A DNA stretch of 64,000 bases from Sorex araneus (GCF_027595985.1 NC_073313.1:86906899-86970898), one strand, 5' to 3'; positions 11,304 to 21,947 are shown, numbered from the stretch's first letter. Made by a program: numbers and translations. Notes: generated by a model from the sequence alone, not told the origin.

Positions 11304-11474
11304 CTTTTTTTTTTTTTGGGCCACACCCAGTGATGCTCAGGGCTTACTCCTGCCTCTGCATGAAGGAACTAGTCATGGCAGTGCTCGGAGACCATATGGG
11401 ATGCCGAGGGTCGAACTCAGGTCAGCCACATGCAAGGCAAACATCCTACCTGCTGTACTATCTCTCTGACCCCA
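11304..11474 (-). mobile_element. Type A SINE
   Basis: Long T-tail, complete body and head (CTGTACTATCTCTCTGACCC). Confidence 0.85.
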
Positions 11475-11674
11475 AATTTCTTCTTCTTTTTTAACACTTA
11501 ATTTTAATCTCATGGGATCAACAGAGCAGCCTTTCTGATATTCCCACAGACTCAGAATAATGTATTCTCAGAACTAGATGGAACCCTAGAGATACAGACT
11601 GATCCACTTATTGTTTAGATGAGAAAACTGAAGGTCAACTAGGGAGAGTGACTGACTTAATGCTGCGCAGAGAG

Positions 11675-11845
11675 CAGATGCCAGATAGTACAGCGGGTAG
11701 TGTGCTTGCCTTATACACGGCCTGCCCTACGTTTGATCCCTGGGCACCCTATATGGGCATCTGAGCCCTGCCAGGGGTGACCCTGAGTGCAGAGCCAGGA
11801 GTAAGCAAGAGTAACCCCCAAAATAAACCATAACAAAAAAAAAAG
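11675..11845 (+). mobile_element. Type A SINE, older
   Basis: TAGTACAGCGGGTAGTGTGC head; AAGAGTAACCCCCAAAATAA end. Confidence 0.78.
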
Positions 11846-11930
11846 GAAAAGGAAAGAAAGTGTCAGAACCAGGCCTAGAAGTCAGGCCAACTGCAGGAAT
11901 GTTTCACTTCTTCTTAAAACTGGCAGGTGT

Positions 11931-12115
11931 GGGGCTGGAGCGATAGCACAGCAGGGTAGAGCATTTGCCTTGCACGTGGCCGACCTGGGTTCGATTCCCA
12001 GTATCCCATATGGTCAACCAAGCACCGCCAGGAGTAATTCCTGAGTGCATGAGCCAGGAGTAATCCCTGTGCAATTCCAGGTGTGATCCCAAAAAGCAAA
12101 CAACAACAACAAAAA
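11931..12115 (+). mobile_element. Type A SINE, full length
   Basis: TSD AAAACTGGCAGGT / AAAACTAGCAGGT; (CAA)n tail. Confidence 0.96.
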
Positions 12116-12173
12116 AAAACTAGCAGGTCTGTGTGGTGGGGGCAGCAGAGGGCTCAGTTAACACCAATTCCTG

Positions 12174-12345
12174 GGGCTGGAGCGATAGCACAGCGGGTAG
12201 GGCGTTTGTCTCGCACGCAGCCGACCCGGGTTCGATTCCCAGCATCCTGTATGGTCCCCTGAGCACTGCCAGGAGTGGTTCCTGAGTGCAGAGCCAGGAG
12301 TAACCCCTATGCATGGCCAGGTGTGATCCAAAAAGCAAAAAAAAA
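12174..12345 (+). mobile_element. Type A SINE, full length
   Basis: Very close to consensus; 45 bp from the previous copy in the same direction. Confidence 0.95.
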
Positions 12346-12411
12346 GCCAATATCTGACAGGAACCATGAGGAAACATTCTTAGACAGAAATTCCAGAAAT
12401 GAGATCATTGC

Positions 12412-12586
12412 AATTTTTTTTTTTGCTTTTTGGGTCACACCCAGAGATGCTCAGGGGTTACTCCTGGCTCTGCATTCAGGAATTACTCCTGGCAGTGCTC
12501 AGGGGACCATATGGGATTTTGGGAATCGAACTGGCTTGGCCGTGTGCAAGGCAAACGCCCTACCCACTGTGCTACCGCTCCAGCCC
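12412..12586 (-). mobile_element. Type A SINE
   Basis: Left flank CATTGCAATTT and right flank AATTGCAAATTT; small deletion in the B box (AATCGAACTGGCTTGG). Confidence 0.95.
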
Positions 12587-12600
12587 TAATTGCAAATTTC

Positions 12601-12777
12601 TTTTTTTTTCTTTTTTTTGGGTCACACCCGGCGATGCTCGAGGGTTCCTCCTGGCTCTGCACTCAGGAGTTACCCCTGGCAGTGCTCAGGGGACAATATG
12701 GGATGCTGGGAATCAAACTCGGATTGGCCGCGTGCAAGGCAAACGCCTTACCCACTGTGCTATTGCTCCAGCCCCCC
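12601..12777 (-). mobile_element. Type A SINE, tandem to the previous
   Basis: Exact TSD TAATTGCAAATTTC (12587-12600, 12778-12791), so it entered the TSD of its neighbour. Confidence 0.97.
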
Positions 12778-12976
12778 TAATTGCAAATTTCTAACCCTGA
12801 CCCTTACCCTGGGCCTAAGGCTGCACCCTTCATCTCAAGTTAATCCTGACTGCAACAGACCCTTCAGTCCTGCACACAGCCCAATCTCCCCACTGGTCAT
12901 AGTCTGAATTCTATACAGAGGAACACTTTATGCACCTGCTATGCCCAGCTCCCACCTTCATATAAATCTATGAAAT

Positions 12977-13140
12977 GGAGGGCTAGTGAGAGAATACAGT
13001 GGATAAGGCATTTACCTTGCAAGCAGCTAATGCATATTTGACTCCCAGTGCCACATAGGGTCTTCTGAGCCTCCTTAGGCATGATCCCTAAGTGCAGAGC
13101 CAGAAGTAAGCCCTGGACACTATGGTGTGTGCTTCCAATC
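12977..13140 (+). mobile_element. Type A SINE, older
   Basis: GAATACAGTGGATAAGGCAT head, AGCCAGAAGTAAGCCCTGG body. Confidence 0.68.
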
Positions 13141-13195
13141 ACTTCCCCACAAAAGATCTAATTAACAACAAAAAAGAAAACAACAATAAGAAAGG

Positions 13196-13430
13196 AACTG
13201 TCACTGCCACTGTCATCCCATTGCTCATCAATTTGCTTGAGTGGGCACCACTAACGTCTCCAAGTGAGACTTGTTGTTACTGTTTTTGGCATATTGAATA
13301 CGCCATGGGTAGCTTGCCAGGCTCTGCCATGTGGGAGGGATACTCTCGGTAGCTTGCTGGGCTCTCTGAGAGGGATGGAGGAATCGAACCTGGGTCGGCC
13401 GCGTGCAAGGCGAACGTCTTACCTGCTGAA
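13196..13430 (-). mobile_element. Type B SINE
   Basis: TGTTTTTGGCATATTGAATA and CTCTGAGAGGGATGGAGGAA with head GAACCTGGGTCGGCCGCGTG; head end clipped. Confidence 0.93.
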
Positions 13431-13453
13431 AGCAGCAAACAAAAAGAGAATAA

Positions 13454-13634
13454 GATGGGCTGGAGAGATAGCACAGCGGGTAGGGCGTTTGCCTTGCACG
13501 CGGCCGACCCGGGTTCAAATCCCAGCATCCCATATGGTCCCCTGAGCACCGCCAGGAGTAATTCCTGAGTGCAGAGCCAGGAGTAACACCTGTGCATCAC
13601 CAGGTGTGACCCAAAAAGAAAAAAAAAAAGAAAA
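13454..13634 (+). mobile_element. Type A SINE, full length
   Basis: TSD AAAAGAGAATAAG on both sides. Confidence 0.97.
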
Positions 13635-13658
13635 AAAAGAGAATAAGAAAAATATCAA

Positions 13659-13828
13659 TGGGGCTAAACTGATAGTGCAGTGGGTGAGGTGCTTGCTTGG
13701 CATGCAGCTGATTTGGATATGATTCCTGGCACCTCAAATGATCCCCTACAATCCTCCAGGAGTGATTCCTGAGCACAAAGCTAGGAGTAAACCCTGAGCA
13801 CCATCAGGCATGGCCCCCAACCAAACAA
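13659..13828 (+). mobile_element. Type A SINE, older
   Basis: AACTGATAGTGCAGTGGGTG head; CTAGGAGTAAACCCTGAGCA body. Confidence 0.8.
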
Positions 13829-14084
13829 AATAGAATGCCTCAGTGTGGTGAACCCTAGCAGAGAAGGCTGAGCCCCCCACCCCTCAGGGAAAAGGAGGTA
13901 CCCAAAGCTGGAAAGAAATGCTCCACCCGGTCAGATAGCTGGACAAGTCAGGTCTCCCTCAGAGCTTTGATTCCCCCATTGGTACAACAGTCAGGAACAG
14001 ACTTCTGGACCCCTCTGGAGAAATAAGGTGGGAGATGCATGGTACGCTTAGGGTTGAATTTGGCTTTTGTTTGGAAGTCCCGAG

Positions 14085-14150
14085 GTGATGAACCCAGGAC
14101 CTCACATATACAAGGCAAACGTTCTGACACTGAACCACACCCTGAGCTCA
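14085..14150 (-). mobile_element. SINE head remnant
   Basis: GAACCCAGGACCTCACATAT and AAGGCAAACGTTCTGACACT. Confidence 0.35.
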
Positions 14151-14162
14151 AGAGTACCACGT

Positions 14163-14830
14163 TATTTTTTTTAATTGAATGACCGTGAGATACAGTTACA
14201 AAGCTTTTATGCTTGAGATTCAGGCATACAATGATCGAACACCCTGTATCGCTATATCACTGTCATCCAGTTGCTCATCAATTTGCTTGCGTGGGCACCA
14301 GTAACATCTCCGTTGTGAGACTTCTTGTGACTGTTTTTGGCATATTGAATATACCACGGGTCACTTGCCAGGCTCTGCTGCGCGGGCGAGATACTCTCGG
14401 TAGCTTGCCAGGCTTTCCGAGAGGGGCAGAAAAATCGAACCCAAGTCGGCTGTGTTTAAGGCAAATGCCCTACCCTCTGTGCTATTGCTCCAGCCCATCA
14501 AACACCTAGTGTATATTTTCCACCACCAACGTCCCCAGTATCCCCCTCCCCGTCCGCCCCTCCCCCTGCCTCGATGGCAGACAATTTCCCTTTTTCTCTC
14601 TACTTTTGGGCATCGTGGTTTGAAATACAGATACTGAGGGGCCATCATGTTTGGTCCTTTATCTACTTTCAGCACACATCCATCTCCCATCCCGAGTGAT
14701 CCCTCCAACCATCATTGACTTAGTGATCCCTTCTCTATCCCAGCAGCCTTCTCCCCAGCTCATGAGGCAGGCTGCCAACTGTGGAGCAATCCTCCTTGCC
14801 CTTATGTCTGGTACCACATTCTTGAAGCAA
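14163..14830 (-). mobile_element. LINE-1 3' UTR, split by a type B SINE
   Basis: Antisense L1 3' end (14163-14241 and 14497-14830): GTGAGATACAGTTACAAAGC near the tail and a C-rich run matching the G-rich UTR at 10185-10215. Interrupted by 14242-14496. Confidence 0.85.
14242..14496 (-). mobile_element. Type B SINE inserted in L1 3' UTR
   Basis: TSD ATCGAACACC / ATCAAACACC; complete through CTATTGCTCCAGCCC. Confidence 0.95.
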
Positions 14831-14919
14831 GACTAGGTTCAGGATCAGCTGAGTACTCACATGAAGAAAGTTCTATGCATCTTGGTACCTTTATTGATTG
14901 GCACTTAAAAGTGGGCATT

Positions 14920-15101
14920 TGAAGCTGGAGCCTTGGTAGGGCATTTACCTTGCACGTGGCCGACCCGGGTTCAATTCCCAGCATCCCGTATGGTCCTCTG
15001 AGCACCACCAGGGGTAATTCCTGAGTGCAGAGCCAGGAGTAACCCCTGTGCATCGCCGGGTGTGACCCAAAAAGCAAAAAAAAAAAAGAATTAAAAAAAA
15101 G
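14920..15101 (+). mobile_element. Type A SINE lacking the A box
   Basis: TSD AAAGTGGGCATT on both sides, but the head reads GAAGCTGGAGCCTTGGTAGG, missing about 14 nt of the A-box region. Confidence 0.95.
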
Positions 15102-15151
15102 AAAGTGGGCATTAGTCTTCAGTTCATTTTTAAAAGTGATTACTATTAAAA

Positions 15152-15312
15152 TTTTTTTTGTTTTTGTTTTTAGGCCACTCCTGGCTATGTTCAGAGCTTA
15201 CTCTTAGTCTGCACTCAGGGATCACTCCTGGTGGGGCTCAAGGGACCATATGGGGTTCTGGGGCTTGAACCTGGGTAGGCCGCATGCAAAGTAAGTGCCA
15301 GACTTTGGCCCC
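15152..15312 (-). mobile_element. Type A SINE, older
   Basis: GGCTTGAACCTGGGTAGGCC; head shortened. Confidence 0.72.
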
Positions 15313-15455
15313 AGTAGTTTTTGGTTTTATTTTGGGGCCACACCTGGCAATGTTCAAGGGTTACTCCCAGTTCTCCACTCACAAATAACTCCTGGCAATA
15401 ATGGGGCTCCAACCCCGGTTAACCCCATGCAAGGCAAATGCCCTGCCTGCTGTAC

Positions 15456-16493
15456 TGTAGGATAACATAGCCTCAGGTAATTTAGGTTTATTGGGTTACT
15501 CCCATTACAGTGCTCCCATTCCTCTTTGTTTCTTTGTAGCTTCTTTCTTAGTGTTCTGTTGACTTGCAAATACTGTTTTTCTCTTCTCCTTGAGGCCTTT
15601 GCATAGTTTATTCAGAGCAATGTCCTTTTTGTATGGACACAGGAAGACTTAGCAAATGCCATGCTTTTGTAACCTGGGAGTCATTTGACTCTACATGATA
15701 TTTTCCTCCTGGGCATCTGTTCTCTCGACCTAGGCCTCAGCTGCCCTTACTTCCTAGCACCCCCAAAAGCAGGGTCCCGACCAGGGACGAGGCGGACCCA
15801 GGGCAAGCGGTGAGTTGTGTGCTACCCTGGCATCAAGATGGGCCTGACCAAAGTGCCTAATGCTTAACTATAAGTTAAGAGCTTGATCATGGGCAAATGT
15901 TGTCATGATCCAAACAGTGATAACTAGATTTGGACCCTGCTAGGGTGAGGAATGATTAATCTGGCCTGAGTGCTGTGGTCTGAGTCTGTGGCAAGATGTT
16001 GCCAGGAGAGCTGCCTTGCAACCTCAATGTATGTCTTGCTATGTCCATACAAAAATAACTAGTATTAAGATGTTAATGAGTGCTTGGACTAAGGAAAGGA
16101 GAAAAGCACCTTAAGAGTCAGGAAGGGCTTTGGAATGCCCTGCCCTCAGGAAGGGCTTTCTTATGCTGATTTTGCTACCTGGCTGGGTGTAGCCTAGAGG
16201 GCAAGGTGGGAGAGACAAGGAGGAGGAGAGACTAGAGAAAGAGATGCTGCAGTAGATGGAGAGAGAGGCCGGAGCTGGGAGTGCGGGAGGTGAGAAAGAT
16301 GGAAGATTGAATAAACAGTAACTAATCAGCAACCAGCTTGATCCTCGTTCTTCCTTCGCCCGTCCTTGGCCAACGGCAGTCCCGATCCAGCCCATACACA
16401 GCGGTTCCAGAGCACCGAACGCGGGCGGTTAGACAGAGCCACCCGGAGAGCCTGCGAGTGCACATGCCCGTCGGCGAGCCTTAGTTTTTTACA
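15456..16493 (+). mobile_element. Solo LTR of an endogenous retrovirus, copy 2
   Basis: 1038 bp, TGTAGGATAACATAGCC...CTTAGTTTTTTACA, with exact 6-bp TSD CTGTAC (15450-15455, 16494-16499). AATAAA near 16309 is a plausible LTR polyadenylation signal. Six-base TSDs and TG...CA ends suggest a class II (ERVK-like) origin; that is inference. No gene remnants. It sits inside a minus-strand SINE. Confidence 0.93.
15626..16055. repeat. Inverted repeat inside the LTR
   Basis: TTTTTGTATGGACA at 15626-15639 and its exact reverse complement TGTCCATACAAAAA at 16042-16055. The same pair occurs in the other two LTR copies. A small second palindrome, CTTAAC-TATAA-GTTAAG, lies between them at 15863-15879. Confidence 0.8.
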
Positions 16494-16543
16494 CTGTACT
16501 ATTGGTTCAACTCCATGCTCTAGTATATTTAATTTTTAATTTT

Positions 16544-16672
16544 TTTATTTTTTGCTGTGGGGGATTACTCAGGGTTTACTCAGGGCAGTGGTAGTGCTCA
16601 GGTCTTACTCCTGGTTCTGTGCTCAAGGTTTTTTTCCTGGTAGGGCTCAGGAAAGCATATGTGGTGCCGCGT
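16544..16672 (-). mobile_element. SINE remnant, truncated head
   Basis: CTCAGGTCTTACTCCTGGTT and CTCAGGAAAGCATATGTGGT; CTCAGGG repeated upstream. Confidence 0.55.
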
Positions 16673-16785
16673 TCCTGCAAAGCAGTATAAGCAACTCGTA
16701 CACTGTCTGGCTTCTCCTTCGGCCTTTTAAATGGCCAGAACACTGCCCTCTTTTCTTCCTCAGTTCACATTTCTGGGCAGAGGCA

Positions 16786-16945
16786 TAGCAGAGGATTAGT
16801 ATAGCAGTTACGGTGCTTGCCTTGCATGTGGCCAATCCGGATTTCAGTCCTCAGCACGACATAAGGTCCCTTGAGTCCTGCCTGGAGAGACCCCTGAGCA
16901 CAGAGCCAGGAGTAAGCCCTGAGCACAGCCAGATGTGATCTCAGA
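16786..16945 (+). mobile_element. Type A SINE, older
   Basis: TTAGTATAGCAGTTACGGTG head; AGCCAGGAGTAAGCCCTGAG body. Confidence 0.7.
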
Positions 16946-17074
16946 AGACAACCCCCTCAAAACTTCCAGGGGTGGTTATGTGGAGGTCAAAGGTGGCTAA
17001 AGCCTTGCCCCTCAATTCTCTAGGGCCTGGCAGGAAAGTTCTATCTCAGCTATGCCTAATCAAAAATTAAGGAG

Positions 17075-17245
17075 GGGCTGGAGCAATAGCACAGTGGGTA
17101 GGGCGTTTGCCTTGCACGTGGCCAACCCGGGTTCGATTCCCAGCATCCCATATGGTTCCCTGAGCACCGCCAGGAGTACTTCCTGAGTACACAGCCAAGA
17201 GTAACCCCTGTGCATCGCCAGGTATAACCCAAAAAATAAAAAAAA
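17075..17245 (+). mobile_element. Type A SINE, full length
   Basis: Flanks AAAATTAAGGA / AAGATTAAGGA. Confidence 0.95.
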
Positions 17246-17391
17246 AGATTAAGGACCCTTCTGTGTTCTGTACTTGGCCAATTTTTTGGTGGCTTGGTCT
17301 GTGGGACCCTGACATCCTTTGAGTCTGTGGCACTTGTCATGCACCATGTCCCTTGGCAGAGTTGCTGAAATTGGGGAAAGAGACAGTCTCT

Positions 17392-17580
17392 CTCTCTCTT
17401 CTCTTTTCTTTTTTTTTCCTTTTGGGTCACACCTGGTGATGCACAGGGGTTACTCATGGCTCTGCACTCAGGAATTACCCCTGGTAGTGCTCAGGGGACC
17501 ATATGGGATGCTGGGAATCAAACCCGGGTCGGCCGCATGCAAGGCAAACGCCCTACCTGCTGTGCTATCAATCCAGCCCC
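17392..17580 (-). mobile_element. Type A SINE
   Basis: Exact TSD GAGACAGTCTCT; CT-rich tail extension. Confidence 0.96.
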
Positions 17581-17592
17581 GAGACAGTCTCT

Positions 17593-18127
17593 TTTAAGAT
17601 GTGATTATGTGTGTGGCGAAGTGGGGACAGTTTTTTTTGGGGGGGTGGGCTGGTGAGGAAGAGTGAGGAGGTCAAGTTTAAAAATGAGGGAGGAAAGTGG
17701 GAGGTGGTATTTCAAGCATTGACACGTCCAAGAGATTTTTGTTTCTCTTCCCATAAATGCTTAGTATAAAATATCCATAAAGCCAGAGAGTCACTTCAGG
17801 GTGAATTATATGGGGTTGAAGAAGTTTTTTTCAGAGCAGACCCCATTTAGCCTTCAGCCCACCTGGGAAAATGCAAGACAGGAGGGAAAAATTGAGAGAG
17901 AAAGGTAAATATGGAAATCACCACTTTCCCTCACAGTGTAGAAAAGGTACTGGAGTCTGCAAATCTAGAAGCCAAGAAACAATGTGGAAGAAACAAGAGA
18001 ATCAGGGGAAAAAGGAAGCCGTCCACAGTTCATTTTTGAAAGACTTCCCTTCATTTCTCTCAAGCCCCATGTATGGGCTCAAGGTTTTACAATGTGGTCA
18101 AGGAAAAGGTTAAAAGACACCATTGGA
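17593..18127. other. SINE-free unassigned sequence
   Basis: No gene or named repeat recognised; an open 80-codon stretch shows no family similarity. Confidence 0.45.
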
Positions 18128-18205
18128 CTGGGCTGACAAGCTGTTTTGTGGTAGAGTGCAAAACTTGCTTGTGAGAATTCCTGGGCTTAATTCCAGGGCA
18201 CCACA
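18128..18205 (+). mobile_element. SINE head remnant
   Basis: TGGTAGAGTGCAAAACTTGC and TTAATTCCAGGGCACCACAG. Confidence 0.35.
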
Positions 18206-18234
18206 GAGAAAGAATAAAAATATTTTAGTATTTT

Positions 18235-18404
18235 TTTTTTGCTTTTTGGGTCACACCCAGCGATGCTCAGGGGTTACTCCTGGCTTTGCACTCAGGAATT
18301 ACTCCTGGCGGTGCTTGGAGGACCATATGGGATGCCGGGGATTGAACCCGGGTCGGCCTCGTGCAAGGCAAGCGCCCTACCCACTGTGTTATCGCTCCGG
18401 CCCC
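18235..18404 (-). mobile_element. Type A SINE, full length
   Basis: TSD AATATTTTAGTATTTT on both sides. Confidence 0.97.
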
Positions 18405-18420
18405 AATATTTTAGTATTTT

Positions 18421-18586
18421 TTTTGCTTTGGGACCACACACAGCATGCTGAGGGGTTACTCTTTGCTCTGCACTCAGGAATTACTCATGGCGGGGTTCAG
18501 GGAACCATATGGGGTACCAGGGATCAAACTTGGGTCGGCCCCATGCAAGGCAAACGCCCTACCCGCTGTACTATTGCTACAGCCCC
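18421..18586 (-). mobile_element. Type A SINE, tandem to the previous
   Basis: Starts inside the TSD of its neighbour; complete body and head. Confidence 0.9.
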
Positions 18587-18662
18587 AAGAATGAAAATAT
18601 TTTTAAAAGCAGTTAGAGGAAAAAGTGAGAAGACAGAGCATTGCATCAAGATAGAGACTTTA

Positions 18663-18828
18663 GGGCCTGGAGCGATAGCACAATGGGTAGGGCTTTTAAC
18701 TTGCACGAAGCTGACCCAAGTTCTATTCCCAGCATCCCATATGGTCCCCTGAGCCCTGCCAGGGGTAATTCCTGAATGCAGAGCCAGGAGTAACCCCTGT
18801 GCATCACAGAGTGTGACCCAAAAAGAAA
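18663..18828 (+). mobile_element. Type A SINE
   Basis: Flanks GAGACTTTAG / GAGATTTTAG. Confidence 0.94.
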
Positions 18829-18844
18829 AAAATATTGAGATTTT

Positions 18845-19026
18845 AGGGGTTAGAGCAATAGCACAGCAAGTAGTGTGTTTGCCTTGCACACTGCCGACCC
18901 GGGTTTGATTCCCAGCATCCCATGTAGTCCCTTGAGTAATTCCAAGGGACCGCCAGAAGTAATTCCTGAGTGTCGAGCTAGGAATAACCGCTGTGCATCG
19001 CTGGATGTGACCCAAAGAGAAAAAAA
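18845..19026 (+). mobile_element. Type A SINE with small internal duplication
   Basis: TSD ATTGAGATTTTA on both sides; an extra GAGTAATTCCAAGGGACC unit lies at 18934-18951. Confidence 0.93.
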
Positions 19027-19244
19027 TTGAGATTTTAAGAAGCAGATCCGATGAAAAGTTGAGGGGTCGGGGTGAGAATCAGGTCAGGCTACTTGGAAGA
19101 GGTGTCACAAGCTTCTTGGCTCAAGTATTGAGCCTCTTGACTCAAATATAGAGAACTCCGGTTCAGAGGAGTGGGGTGGGGTGCCGCAGGTTAGGGGGAC
19201 GTCATGCATCCTCGTGCGGGTGGGGGTGGTGCAAAAGAACAAAG

Positions 19245-19340
19245 GCTGGGGCTGGAGAAAGAGGCCACCAGTAAGGTGCTTGCCTTGAGGCTGTTTGGGT
19301 TTGGTAGTAGTGAGGTCAGAAGCTTCAATTCCCTTGTGAG
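19245..19340 (+). mobile_element. Possible SINE remnant
   Basis: GTAAGGTGCTTGCCTTGAGG and TTCAATTCCC only. Confidence 0.3.
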
Positions 19341-19952
19341 AACATCATGGCCCTTGGAGACCTTGTGTGGTAGGGACTGCGGGCTCCTTCCCATGTTCCT
19401 TCAACTCCTGGGCCTGCTCGGGGCTCAGCCCTCCCACTCCCTCCCACTCCCTCCCACTCCCTCCCACTCCCAAGCACGGCCTGTCCCTCTGCGCTGGCCG
19501 AGTGAGGAGACGGTTTGGACGGATGAAATTTCATGCAACGATTGGACAAATCTCACTGGGAAGATGCGGGGCGCTGCGTGGGTGTGGGTGCATTTGAGCC
19601 TCCACACAAAGCATGTCTTGTACTCTGCAAAACTGGAAGCAAAGCAGGTGGCAGCCCGTTTGGCACCCTTTGAGGCAGGCAGCACGGCGGAGAGGAGAGG
19701 GCACAGGACTTGGATTCAGAATCCAGCCCGGCCACTGCCCCTCAGGGGGACACTTCGCCTCTTGGAACTTCATTTCTTTATCTGTCCAAATGGGAATCAG
19801 AGTAGACCTCTCCCCTCATGCGCTCCCACCCGTGCCTGCCTTGCAGACCTGAAATTTCACCAAATTCCAGCTCTTTCATTTAAAGAGCTGCTCAAAGCGA
19901 GCTGCCTGCCATACAGTGGTCTATGAATGTGAAATGGAAAAGAAAAGTGGCA
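19341..19952. other. SINE-free GC-richer segment
   Basis: Holds the 10-bp minisatellite. A 240-codon open frame overlaps it (19204-19926) but lacks domain or splice support. Confidence 0.45.
19431..19470. repeat. Short minisatellite, period 10
   Basis: Four exact tandem copies of CTCCCACTCC. Confidence 0.95.
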
Positions 19953-19967
19953 AAATCTGGATCTTTA

Positions 19968-20136
19968 GCTGGAGCATAGAACAGTGGGGAGGGCGTTTGC
20001 CTTGCATGCGACTTGGGTTCAATCCCCGGCATCCCATGTGGTACCCTGAGCACCACCAGAAGTAATTCCTGAGCACAGAGCCAGGAGTAACTTCTGAGCA
20101 TCGCCGGTATGACCCCCAAAAACATAAACCAAAAAA
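19968..20136 (+). mobile_element. Type A SINE, slightly shortened head
   Basis: Exact TSD AAATCTGGATCTTTA (19953-19967, 20137-20151). Confidence 0.95.
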
Positions 20137-20310
20137 AAATCTGGATCTTTATGGAATCTTAGGTGAATGGGAGTTTGGACCCCCTGAACTTGTTAGTGCT
20201 ACTTTAAAGCAAACTAACTGTAAAATGGAAAAAATACTTATCTTGTGCTACAGCATCAAACCAGACACTCATTTTCCTGCTTGGCCAAAAGTGCAGGGAA
20301 GGAGATTCTC

Positions 20311-20558
20311 TTGTTTTTTGTTTTGGGGCCACACCAGGCAATGCTCAGGGGTTATTCCTGGATTTTCCCTCAAGAATTACTCTTAGGGGTGCATGGGGGA
20401 TGCCTTCAGAACTGATTCCTGGAGGTGCATGGGGAATGCCTGGCCCTGTGCTCAGGAACTACTACTGGTGGTGCATGGGGGACCATATGGGATGCCAGGA
20501 TCGAACCTCCGTTGGCCTGGTACAAGGTAAGTGCCCTACCCGCTGTAGGATGGCACCA
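20311..20558 (-). mobile_element. SINE with triplicated body segment
   Basis: Three tandem versions of an approximately 40-nt unit ending GGTGCATGGGGGA/GGAA lie at 20367-20483. Confidence 0.82.
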
Positions 20559-21025
20559 TCCCAGGGAAAGAGAATCTTGCCTCAGCGCCACGGTACAGGG
20601 AGGGGTAGGGGCTGTACCAGTAGCTTCCTGGTAGCAGAGGTAATTTAGCTGGTCCTTTGCAGAAGAGAATGTGACTTGCAGAGAATGGGGCAGCGGGCTG
20701 GTGACAGTGGTCCAAAGCTCTGAAAACAGTTGCCAGCAGCACAGACTCCAGTACAGAATGTGACGAGTGTACTTTGGGAGCTTCAGTCCGATTGGGTGTG
20801 ACAGGAAGGAGCATGCATTAACCCCTTAGCCCTGGATAAACAACTGTGGAGAGGGCTCCATTGATCCGGGTAACCTGCTCTCGGCTAGTTAAGTGGAGGG
20901 GGCCTCTTTCAGGGCTTACTGGGAGATATGGATGAGGGAAGAGGAAACTTGAGGCCTGGGTCTGGTGGGGAGGGGCTGTAGGGTCACTTCAAGTGTAGTC
21001 TGGAGAGGCCTGGGAGAAGCTGGAG

Positions 21026-21072
<47 letters not shown>

Positions 21073-21739
21073 GGGGGGGGTGTGACTTCTCAGGACAGGA
21101 CTTACAAGGGGGGGGGGGAGAAAGTAGAGCATTATGGGCAAAGCGGAGTCAAAGTTTCTCCTACCCATACCTCAGCCTTTCCTGTGGAAGGCTAGAAATC
21201 CCCCACCATCTTTCCCCCTTCTTCTCCGGGCACCTGAAGGATTTGTTTTCAAGATAAAGAGACTCTTCTGCCACAAGACCTAGGAAGGGTGGGGGTGCTG
21301 GCATGTTACCAACTGAAGTGAAGAGGGAGGCACCATTTGGCTGAAGATAGATGTGGCAGGTGACTGGGAGGGCAGTGGGCTTCAAAAGGACAGGATGGGG
21401 CAAGGGAACAAATGCCAATGGTATCTCAGTCCCAGTTATTTGTCCTGGGTGGGGTTCTTGCATGCCACTCACTGACCTCCTTCCTCTGCTCTTTGGTCTC
21501 CCACAATCCCGTGATCCCCACTTGTCTCCACACATGATAGGGAGGAGGTGTTCAGGAACATTCTAGAACATTCTCTCCAGTCTTTGGCTGAGGAAGGAGG
21601 CGCAGGAAGGTGGAAGGGTCAGCTTCACAGACTTCAAAGGCAGGTGCTGGAAAGGAAGTTTCCAGATTTCAGCAACCCCAGGATAGGACAGTGATCCTTA
21701 AGGGCTACAGCTAAACGAGGTATAAGGGATGGCCTAAAG
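20559..21739. other. SINE-free stretch with microsatellite
   Basis: 1.2 kb without SINEs, containing (GT)n. No gene identified. Confidence 0.5.
21028..21071. repeat. (GT)n microsatellite
   Basis: About 21 uninterrupted GT units followed by a G-run and, 36 nt later, a second run of ten G. Confidence 0.97.
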
Positions 21740-21752
21740 AAATTGGAATTAG

Positions 21753-21934
21753 GGGGCTGGAGCGATAGCACAGCGGGTAGGGCATTTGCCTTGCACGTGG
21801 CCGACCCCAGCATTCGATTCCCAGCATCCCATATGGTCCCCTGAGCACCGCCAGGAGTAATTCCTGAGTGCAGAGCCAGGAGTGACTCCTGTGCATCGCC
21901 AGGTGTGACCCAAAAAGCTAAAAAAAAAGAAAAT
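21753..21934 (+). mobile_element. Type A SINE, full length
   Basis: Exact TSD AAATTGGAATTAG (21740-21752, 21935-21947). Confidence 0.97.
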
Positions 21935-21947
21935 AAATTGGAATTAG

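Larger units (their letters stand above)
15332..16505 (-). mobile_element. SINE split by solo LTR copy 2
   Basis: Body and head at 15332-15455 stop at CTGCTGTAC; CTGTACTATTGG resumes after the LTR. Confidence 0.8.

Noticed and set aside
12174..12250. tRNA-like heads with A and B boxes as tRNA genes
   Set aside because: They are followed by a constant SINE body and A-tail with TSDs, and do not fold as a complete tRNA with an acceptor stem.
12275..12907. Open frames of 104-131 codons
   Set aside because: SINE-derived, as above.
15456..16493. Retroviral genes beside the LTRs
   Set aside because: All three are solo LTRs directly bounded by host SINE sequence; no gag, pol or env remnant is seen.
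18123..18752. 209-codon open frame
   Set aside because: It is made of consecutive SINE copies; the same peptide pieces recur in every SINE of the window.
19204..19926. 240-codon open frame
   Set aside because: No recognisable domain, overlaps a minisatellite and has no conserved neighbour or splice signal; probably chance.
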